From Funneliformis mosseae (Eukaryota; Glomeromycota; Glomeromycetes; Glomerales; Glomeraceae), in the NCBI GenBank assembly GCA_910592005.1, contig CAJVPP010003136.1, positions 1 through 12,512 of the forward strand: a stretch of 12,512 nt of DNA, given 5' to 3'. Made by a program: the position numbers and the translations under genes. The notes below the pieces were generated by a model. That model worked only from the letters and a program-made list of their open reading frames with translations, was not told where the DNA came from and did not search any database. Shown here piece by piece: positions 1 to 6,322 of the stretch; position 1 is the stretch's first letter, and every line of letters starts with the position of its first letter.

Positions 1-421
1 AGTGAAACAATTCGTATACAAAATACAATGTTTCCATTACCACTTTAATGAAATTAACATTAAAATTTTCATACTTTAGGTCACCTGCTAAGAAAGGTGA
101 ATTTGAAATAGGATATGAGAGATACGTTCAAACATGTGAATATGCCTTTGATGATTGACTTCCAAATTATGAAAACGAGTATAGGGATTATTCCTGAATT
201 AGTACTTCAAGAAACTAATGAATTCATGATTCTTTATTTTGAACGCTCTTTTAATTATTATTCTTGGAAAAGGGTCATCCTTTGTGGGTCTAAGGTAGCC
301 AATCCGAAATGGAAGAATGCCGGAAAATAAATTCATTAGATTCTTTGGGATTCAACAGAGACTAATTAAATTCAGGCACTCACCTAAGGAAATTAATAGT
401 TAATACTCAGATGAAGGAAAA

Positions 422-426
<5 letters not shown>
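1..426. other. Unassigned flank with a possible decayed coding stretch
   Basis: No recognisable gene is present. A plus-strand ATG frame at 115-330 encodes 71 residues that resemble no family I know. A second frame starts just after a splice-acceptor-like TTTAG at about 79 and reads GEFEIGYERYVQTCEYAFDD before a TGA. Further on, the stretch EKGHPLWV and what follows it also look protein-like but are broken by stops. This could be a fragment of an old gene duplicate. It is equally compatible with chance open frames in AT-rich DNA, and I favour neither strongly. Confidence 0.2.

Positions 427-460
<34 letters not shown>
427..460. repeat. Poly-T homopolymer run (34 T)
   Basis: An uninterrupted run of 34 T residues is read directly from the sequence. 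On the minus strand it is poly-A, so it could be the tail of a retroposed RNA whose body lies at higher coordinates. No target-site duplication or recognisable element body was found, and homopolymer expansion alone would explain it. Run length in such tracts is prone to sequencing error. Confidence 0.9.
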
Positions 461-461
<1 letters not shown>

Positions 462-576
462 GAAAATAAAATTCTGAAGATCCATCCGTACTTTTTTATT
501 TTTTTTATTGATTTTCCTAGAGGTTGTTTGTATTATCACATGTAAGTAGCTTTTATTTGCTAGATACTGTATATTG

Positions 577-657
577 ATGTCTTTTGATTTAACGGAATAC
601 GTTATAGAAGCCAACGAAGAAGAAAATAAACAAACTTTGATGCACTTTTCTCTGTGA
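577..657 (+). other. Short open frame, possible terminal exon
   Basis: An ATG frame of 26 codons (beginning MSFDLTEYVIEAN and ending TGA) follows a splice-acceptor-like TTTGCTAG at about 554-562. Its composition, rich in Glu and Asn with mixed residues, is more protein-like than the flanking low-complexity AT-rich sequence. It has no recognisable domain and no upstream exon that I can join to it with confidence. It may be a 3' exon remnant of a host gene or a chance open frame. Confidence 0.2.
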
Positions 658-916
658 AATTAAAAGGAATATTAATTTGAAGTAGGCCATTTAAAATTAG
701 TGGGATCGCACAATATAAAAATATGTAATTTCTTTATTGGTAAATAAATTAACTTAACCATAATCCTAACCTATCAAAATCTTTAATATAATTTTATTTT
801 ACTTTATGGAGTTTAAGAAAACCTATGGTAAATTTAACTAAAAGTATTTATTATAAACAAATAGTATAATCATAAACTTGAAAACTATCAAAATTTAAGC
901 ATTAAGAATATTAAAA
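658..916. other. AT-rich intergenic stretch, nothing recognised
   Basis: This is low-complexity A/T sequence with stops in all frames. I see no RNA gene, repeat structure or promoter that I can support. Confidence 0.5.
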
Positions 917-1042
917 CTATTTATCCACCACAATAAAATTCTTACTTTCCTCAAGGAGCAACGACCACTTGATATCTCCCGTAATATTTACAGCGATGCT
1001 GTAAACATCACTCTTCTTTCCAGCACCCGGTTCAGATACATT
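917..1042 (-). pseudogene. Coding-like remnant, possible last exon, unknown protein
   Basis: On the minus strand 41 codons are open from 1042 down to a TAG at 917-919. They contain KKSDVYSIAVNITGDIKWS and end in NFIVVDK. Base composition is clearly less A/T-rich than the surroundings, and the residue mix looks like a real beta-rich C-terminus. A TAA lies immediately upstream, next to an acceptor-like CATTTAG (minus strand), so this may be a terminal exon whose upstream exon is the 1117-1227 remnant. I do not recognise the family. The hairpin at 987-1005 falls inside this frame. Confidence 0.35.
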
Positions 1043-1177
1043 TTATCTAAATGTATCCGATATTAATTTGCGCCTCAATACTTAGTATTGGGCGCTTTTG
1101 ATTAATTTGCGCCTCAATACTGCCTGTATTGGGCGCTTTTACTTTTACCATTTGCAAAGCATTGAGCGACTTTGCAA
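987..1177. repeat. Series of five small stem-loops
   Basis: Five inverted repeats follow one another. They are TTTACAGC/GCTGTAAA (987-994/998-1005), GATACATTT/AAATGTATC (1035-1043/1049-1057), GCGCCTCAATAC/GTATTGGGCGC (1070-1081/1085-1095, one bulged T), the same stem again (1109-1120/1126-1136) and TTGCAAAG/CTTTGCAA (1152-1159/1170-1177). The third and fourth are copies of one unit, because TTAATTTGCGCCTCAATACT recurs 39 bp apart at 1063-1082 and 1102-1121. Loops are 3 to 10 nt. The GC-rich stems stand out in AT-rich DNA. The first and last overlap coding-like frames on the minus strand. Confidence 0.75.
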
Positions 1178-1227
1178 TCTGCTGCAGTCATGTTCTTGAC
1201 GCAGACCATAACCTTATGAGTAATTCT
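1117..1227 (-). pseudogene. Coding-like Cys-containing remnant, unknown protein
   Basis: A minus-strand frame of 37 codons runs from 1227 down to a TGA at 1114-1116. It includes MVCVKNMTAADCKVAQCFAN and has possible ATG starts at 1207-1209 and 1189-1191. Three cysteines and a mixed residue composition suggest real former coding sequence. A donor-like GTATTG lies at the 3' end of the frame, and the 917-1042 remnant lies just beyond, so the two may be exons of one gene separated by the duplicated hairpin unit. The family is not recognised. Confidence 0.3.
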
Positions 1228-1229
1228 TT

Positions 1230-1254
1230 AAAAAAAAAAAAAAAAAAAAAAAAA
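1230..1254. repeat. Poly-A homopolymer run (25 A)
   Basis: There are 25 consecutive A residues on the plus strand, immediately beyond the hairpin-rich segment. It could be the tail of a retroposed transcript covering that segment, or simple homopolymer expansion. No flanking direct repeat that would mark a target-site duplication was found. Confidence 0.9.
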
Positions 1255-1320
1255 TTGGTTAGAAATTAAATACCAAATATTTTTCGCAATTAAGTAAAAG
1301 TTGTTTTTGATTTTTACGAG

Positions 1321-1413
1321 TATATAAGTAGAATAGTACTTTCACTTTAAAAGTGAACAATGGACGCAGAGAATTTTACAAGCAAGTCAAGAGGATAATC
1401 CACCAAGAAACAG
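1321..1413 (+). other. TATA-like box and short exon-like open frame
   Basis: TATATAAG lies at 1321-1328. About 20 bp further is an inverted repeat TTCACTTT/AAAGTGAA (1341-1348/1350-1357) and then an ATG at 1360 that opens only 12 codons. In another frame 1332-1413 is open, contains NNGRREFYKQVKRIIHQET, and ends at a good donor (CAG/GT at 1413-1415), with an acceptor-like TAGCAG ending at 1492. The first reading makes this a promoter and the second an internal exon, and they conflict. Neither continues convincingly beyond the putative intron. It is probably a gene relic. Confidence 0.3.
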
Positions 1414-1492
1414 GTACTCTTCTAAACTAATTATATACCCGTTTGTATTAAACATTCAGCATGAAATTTAATGAAAACTTACTTTATAGCAG

Positions 1493-1979
1493 ATACTTTT
1501 TTATAATAATTCTCCATCGTTAGAGTTATGATATATATTTATTAAAAGTTAAAAAAGAATTGCAAGAGTTGAAAGAAATTCTAAGAGTAAAATAAAATAA
1601 TGGTTTGAAAGCTTGAAATTGAATGTGAGAGAATATTTAAAAAAACGAAAAAAAAAAAGTGTGGGAATTAATTTATAATATCGGCGCAAACACATGATGC
1701 TTATATGGAATGATTGACAAAGAATTCGGATTCTGAGATTTGTACGAACCTAACCTTTGATTTTGATAATCGAATCTTTATAATGGCCTAATGGTAACAC
1801 CAGCATCTATTACAACAAAGTTAATACGAAAATGGTTAAAAATGTTAGGCATTTTTATTTTAACATCTTACATTTACTTTTTTCCCTACTATATATGTTA
1901 AAATTTTTTATTTATTTTGATTGGCTAATCAAATAATCATATGATCCTCCTAATAATCACATCTCCTTTTATAGTAATC
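1493..1979. other. Intergenic, nothing supported
   Basis: This is AT-rich sequence without a usable open frame. A short segment around 1780-1805 resembles a tRNA A-box but lacks the rest of a tRNA. No other feature was seen. Confidence 0.5.
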
Positions 1980-3617
1980 TTTTTTTTAAGACTTTATTCT
2001 TTTAATAGTAAATTTATAACTTAAATATGATTAAAAGTTTATTTAAATACAAGTTAGTATTGTAGATTATAACCAATTTCTAGATAAAGAATATGGGATC
2101 TTTGCAATAAAAAAGGAGAAAACGGCTGAAAAAAAAATAAAAAATGAGTTAATGTTAAATCTAAATATATTTTAACCTAAAAATCATATTTAATATATAA
2201 AAGTAAAATTGATTTTTCTATAAGAAAAAAATTAAAGTATTTTATTTTTAAAGTTCATTTTTTAATATATCTAAAATTCATATTTGAATAACAAAAACTA
2301 ATTTTAATTAATTTGATAATTGATAACTTATTATAAAAGATAATAATTATAATAATTATAGTTATAAAGATATATGATATATAAAATATAAAAAGAATTA
2401 TTTAAATGAGAAAAATCAGAAAATTACAGAATAATTTTTCATTAATAACTTTATTATAAAAGAATTTTTAATTAGAAAAAATATTTTGTATAATTAAGCT
2501 AATATATTAATAATTTATATTTTGAAAAAAAAAAATTTATTTAAAAATATACTTTATAAGATCTAAATATTTAAATTAAAATTTAATAAAAATATTTTTA
2601 TATTTTAAAATTTTTCATTTATTAATAAAAGCTTTTGAATTTAATAAACATCTTATAAAATAAAAGTTAATATTTTTTTAATTTAATCATGAAAAAAAAT
2701 ATTATTTTTAATTAAGAATATTAAAATATTCTATAGAATTAGATCTTAAACAGTCTTATGAAGTCTGATCTAGTTCAAAGTCCTTTGAATTATAAGATCA
2801 TGATCCTATAGAAATTAGAACTTGCAGTCTTATAGAAAAATAATTGTTCAAGTTGAACAATTTCTTATCATTCTTTTTTAATAATTTTTTATTATTCAAG
2901 ATAAATAATTCCTTATTCTTAAATAATTTTTTTATCATTCAAATCAAACGATTACTTATTATTCTTCTTAAATGATTATTTTTCTATAAAATTGCAATCT
3001 AAGAATCATAAGTCTAATTTCTATATCCTAGAACTAGACTGAATTTTAACATCTCTATTTTTAATAATAATAATAATATTTTCAAAGAACAGTATAATTA
3101 TATCATCAAAATTGTCAAAATATTTAAAAAATTATAAATTTTTATTAGCTATAAAAAAATGCAATTTTTGCAAACTTTATGAATAATATAAATAAGATTA
3201 TAAATTATTTAATTAAAAGTTTTTATTTGATTTAATAAAATTAAATATAATAAATAACTTCTAAAATTAAAAAAATTAAAAATTTCTTAAGTTGTTAAAA
3301 TCAATTTATTAAATTATTAATAATAAAACTATTACTATTTTACATTTTCAAGAAAATATTTGATATCTACTTATTTGAACAAAATTTAAACTAATTAATT
3401 AAATATAATTATAACATAAATTTTACTTTTTTAAATTATATAAAATAAATAATTATTTTTTTTATTTGTAGGATATTAATTTATTATATAATATATTTAA
3501 TAAAAAAAATTTTAAAATTTATAAAGAATTTCAAAAATAATAGATCTTTATTAAGTATATTTAATTAGAACTAATTTTAAAATTAAAATAAAAAATAATA
3601 AATTATATAATAAATAT
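1980..3617. other. Extreme AT-rich desert
   Basis: About 1.6 kb is composed almost entirely of A and T in short irregular runs. Stops are frequent in all six frames and there is no open frame of note. The composition changes sharply at about 3618, where GC-containing sequence resumes, and the block contains one partly structured segment (2807-3025, listed separately). Such blocks are common between genes and in transposon-rich parts of AT-rich genomes. I see no gene in it. Confidence 0.7.
2807..3025. repeat. Imperfect inverted repeat, possible MITE remnant
   Basis: TATAGAAATTAGA (2807-2819) is matched in inverse by TCTAATTTCTATA (3013-3025), and TATAGAAAAATAAT (2831-2844) by ATTATTTTTCTATA (2975-2988). 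The arms therefore pair in order with short unpaired gaps. The central part holds two loosely similar segments, starting near 2891 and 2935, each containing a variant of ATTCAA followed by AT-rich sequence. The layout resembles a decayed miniature inverted-repeat element. In sequence this AT-rich some pairing is expected by chance, but the 13- and 14-bp exact arms in matching order are better than casual. Confidence 0.4.
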
Positions 3618-4017
3618 AGACAAATATGGGGCTTCTGAGACAAGATACTCAGAAAGATTCCCAATCCTATTTTCAAAGCCTTCTAGCTATTCGAATCCTC
3701 TATTGAATTTAAAGCTCTAATCCAAATTTAAGCTTTTCTCGTTATCCAAATATTAGGTATCAATTTGATATTAAATTACCTCGCAAAAATACCAAGAATA
3801 AAACAATCACTTATAGCCTTTCTAGCCTAATTTCAACCTCAAATAATATATCAATAAAAATATACCATTCTGTTTGGGTTTGAGGTGATGCGAGATTGGC
3901 AAGAATCGAAGATTCGAAGCTAAACTCATAGAGTCTCTACAAACCTTATATGTATACTATTATTTATGTTATTCTAGAATTAATTCTAAAGTTGATTCAT
4001 AAACATAAACAAAGCGT
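3618..4017. other. Non-coding left flank of the gene cluster
   Basis: Composition becomes mixed again, with no open frame that I can defend on either strand. The segment could be host flank or the outer part of the mobile element. No terminal inverted repeat can be identified because the other end is outside the window. Confidence 0.4.
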
Positions 4018-4021
4018 CACT

Positions 4022-4446
4022 AAGTCTAACCAAAAATCTTGAAGTCTAATCTCTAGGTATCAAAATGCTAAATCTAACCTTGAAGAGGTTAGACTTAGCT
4101 GTTATCAACTTACAGTTCTAAGAGTTAAGGAATTATTTCTTGTATACTTAATTTTTCTGATACACAAGAAACCATTTAAAAGCTAAATCTTCGCAAAATA
4201 CTAGAAATAAAAAAATATATCAGAGGTTAGACTTCTGGTTAGAGGTTAGATTTTGTGAATCAAAGGTTAGACTTAATATTTATCAAAAAAGCTTTCTAGA
4301 TGAAAAAATAATATATTCCCACCATATACAAATTTATAATATACTAGAAACCTTTCTAGAACTGATCTATTTATACAAACATAAGGTCAAAATGAGGTTA
4401 GACTTCAGGATAAGAGGTTAGACTTATGAATCAGAAATTAGACTTT
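4022..4446. repeat. Dispersed GGTTAGACTT motif, ten copies, two orientations
   Basis: The 11-base motif AGGTTAGACTT or a close variant occurs on the plus strand at 4086, 4224, 4243, 4264, 4395, 4415 and 4435. It occurs inverted at about 4022, 4041 and 4071. Exact copies are at 4086-4096, 4224-4234, 4264-4274, 4395-4405 and 4415-4425; the others differ at one or two bases. Within clusters the starts are 19 to 21 bp apart. The two triplets at 4223-4274 and 4394-4445 are also diverged direct repeats of each other, both 52 bp. The array ends about 65 bp before the first gene of the cluster. Confidence 0.85.
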
Positions 4447-4509
4447 TAGTTCGCAGATTAAAGTATACTGATCATATATCTGGGCTTTATCCTAAAGACT
4501 ATTAATATA

Positions 4510-4737
4510 TCAGATCTGATAATTGCTCTTATTACAATAGTTACATAGGCCATTATCAATACCTGAAGGTTTTTCTATCTTTGTAAGTCTACTATAAGCA
4601 GAGCATGGCCAATACTTCTTAACTTTGAAGTGTGATCGACAACCTTCAGATCTAGTACTACGTCTGCCACAAATTTCACCAGTATTAAAAAGATAATAAC
4701 AAATAAATTTTACTTTTGCTCTAGCAATTTCGCTCAT
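4510..4737 (-). CDS. Small Cys-rich zinc-binding-like protein (75 aa)
   Basis: This is an intact minus-strand frame starting at an ATG (4735-4737, MSEIARAKVKFICYYL) and ending in TGA. Cysteines fall in two groups: C-x10-C-x8-C-x2-H in residues about 12-36, then C-S-A-Y and C-N-Y-C near residues 45-68. The second group would be a CxxC...CxxC ribbon if the Tyr replaced a Cys, a single TGT to TAT change. This suggests two small zinc modules, possibly for nucleic-acid binding or transcription control. It resembles short Cys-rich proteins I recall from glomeromycete genomes, but I cannot name a family. It is divergent from the plus-strand gene at 4810, with 72 bp between them, and may be truncated at its C-terminus. 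Confidence 0.5.
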   Translation of the reverse strand: MSEIARAKVKFICYYLFNTGEICGRRSTRSEGCRSHFKVKKYWPCSAYSRLTKIEKPSGIDNGLCNYCNKSNYQI

Positions 4738-4809
4738 TTTATAGTTGTATAATTAATTATAATTAAATAAATCTTTACATAATATAGTAATATATATACT
4801 AATTACACA
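4738..4809. promoter_or_regulatory. Divergent promoter region
   Basis: These 72 bp separate the two ATG codons of head-to-head genes. They contain a perfect 14-bp palindrome TATAATTAATTATA (4748-4761) and a second inverted repeat TAGTA/TACTA (4785-4789/4797-4801) around ATATATA. Both could supply TATA-like elements for the two directions. The role is inferred from position only. Confidence 0.4.
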
Positions 4810-5193
4810 ATGAGTACATAAATTCAATTAGCCAAAATAAAACCTATATATCAGGAAGTTGAGCAGGCATTAATAAATGTAGTCAAGGCTGGCATTTATT
4901 ATAGAAGGCCAAAGGAAGGTAAATTCATGCAATCATATAAAGAAAGGATCAAAAAATTGCGTCAGGTAAAGGATCCTCAAGAATATGTTCTCAAACTAGC
5001 CATGAATATATTCCCTAATGAAGCTAAATATTATAAAGTCAAAGATGACTACAAAGAATACTATAGGCAGGATCCAAAGATTCTTAACACCATCATGGAA
5101 CTATATAAATTATATTATAAATTAGCTAAAGATTATTTTATTACTGATAAACAAGTTAATGAAGAGACAGAAGACTTCTTATCATCACTTTAA
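4810..5193 (+). CDS. Unrecognised small charged helical protein, stop at codon 4
   Basis: The frame from ATG 4810 to TAA 5191-5193 is open for about 128 codons except for one TAA at codon 4 (4819-4821). That stop would be a single C to T change from Gln. An in-frame ATG at 4927 leaves 88 intact residues. The part before 4927 (for example KPIYQEVEQALINVVKAG) continues the same protein-like composition, which is why I place the start at 4810. The product is rich in Lys, Tyr, Glu and Asp, is probably helical, and has no signal peptide or membrane segment. I recognise no domain. It converges on the integrase, whose stop is only 20 bp away, which ties it to the element. Confidence 0.5.
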
Positions 5194-5213
5194 AAAATTT
5201 AATTCGTAAGTAC

Positions 5214-6300
5214 TCACTGGGAAGGCAATTCTGTATCAAAGGGAATAACCATCAATTCTTCTTGAACAAAGATCCTTTAGGACGTTTAAGAATATAATTA
5301 TCATTATCAATTAACCCAAAGGAGACTTCTTCTAGCCAGTATAAGACCAGCTAATTTTTTTGCATCATAGTTTGACAGATATGATAAATATGTGGGGATC
5401 AATTCAAATCACCAGCATAGTGTCTCCCATCCTCTAAATCACTAGGATATAGTAAATATCGAACAAGAATATCACCAGAAAGCTTCTCTTCATCAAAACC
5501 TATAGGGCCATCCTGAGGATAAGAAGGCTTAGCCAAGACCTCTTCTTTTTCTATTGTATCAACAGGAGAAATACCAAGCTGGCATGTGATAAAATTATTA
5601 AAATATTTAACAACTATAGGCAAATTCTTTATCCAAACTCAGAATATCTTATTTAAGTGTAAAGTCAAAAGATTAGAAGCATCTTAAGGACGAAATAATT
5701 TTCTAGTTAAATTACTATTAAATTTTTCAGTAATATCCATAGTATTTTTAGTAAAGGCCTTCTGAATTTTCACGTCATGCTCTCTCATTAATTTTCATAA
5801 TCATCTCTAAACTCTGGTCTCCTATCTGTTAAAAATTTTTCTGGCCAAATAAGAGGACACTCAGGATTATTATAAATTTTCTCAAGAGCTCGAGCAATAG
5901 TCTTTAAAGTTAAGATTCTCTGCCTATCTTTGACACTATATGCACCAATAGGAATAGATACTTTATATCTTAAAGCCACGTCTACCACATTAAGGCAAAA
6001 AAGATAGGTAACCCAACTTACTTTATCATAAGACATGTAGAGAATATCTGCCTGGTAAACTTTATTAGGAATAGTAATAGAGCAAAAACTTGCTCAAGAA
6101 ATAAATCTAGGACGAGGTTTATGTATCTGATGCACAGCCTATCTATCAAGCCAGTCACACACCTCATCAAGTGAAAAATCATATTCAACCTTTTTAGAGG
6201 CTTTATGTAATTTTTTTGCAGTCCTCTGATAGCCTGAAGGCTGATAATAAATCTTTTGTAAAGCAATAGAAATATTAAGTTTTTGAGCTTCACCCGATTC
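5214..6300 (-). pseudogene. Retrovirus-type DDE integrase (rve), broken
   Basis: This gene would catalyse strand transfer of element DNA into the genome. Reading down the minus strand, an N-terminal helical part (KIYYQPSGYQRTAKKL, near 6250-6205) precedes the catalytic core. The core has VYQAD with the first Asp at 6046-6048, LNVVDVALRYK, LTDRRPEF with the second Asp at 5824-5826, and DITEKFN with the Glu at 5726-5728. The C-terminal part includes GPIGFDEEKLS and VRYLLYPSDLEDG and ends in ELPSQ at a TGA (5214-5216). No HHCC zinc site is evident. In-frame stops lie at 6139, 6094, 5684, 5639, 5399 and 5351. One-base deletions near 5791 (in an A run on the coding strand) and near 5269 shift the frame. 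The start is uncertain because no ATG survives near 6290. The gene is divergent from Gag-Pro and convergent with the 4810 gene. Confidence 0.85.
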
Positions 6301-6322
6301 TATCTGAATAATAAAAATTAAT

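Noticed and set aside
393..614. 73-codon minus-strand frame with a poly-Lys stretch
   Set aside because: It starts at TTG and owes its length to reading through the poly-T run as AAA codons; it is an artefact of the homopolymer.
1780..1855. tRNA-like A-box (TGGCCTAATGG) around 1785
   Set aside because: No B-box, no pairing acceptor stem and no anticodon arm could be found downstream. At most it is a tRNA-derived fragment.
1980..3617. Mitochondrial or plastid insertion suggested by the extreme AT content
   Set aside because: No organellar gene, tRNA or rRNA fragment is recognisable; AT content alone is not evidence.
6018..6293. 91-codon minus-strand open frame overlapping the integrase
   Set aside because: It is in a different frame from the recognisable integrase motifs, and its hydrophobic low-complexity product is a shadow of that gene.
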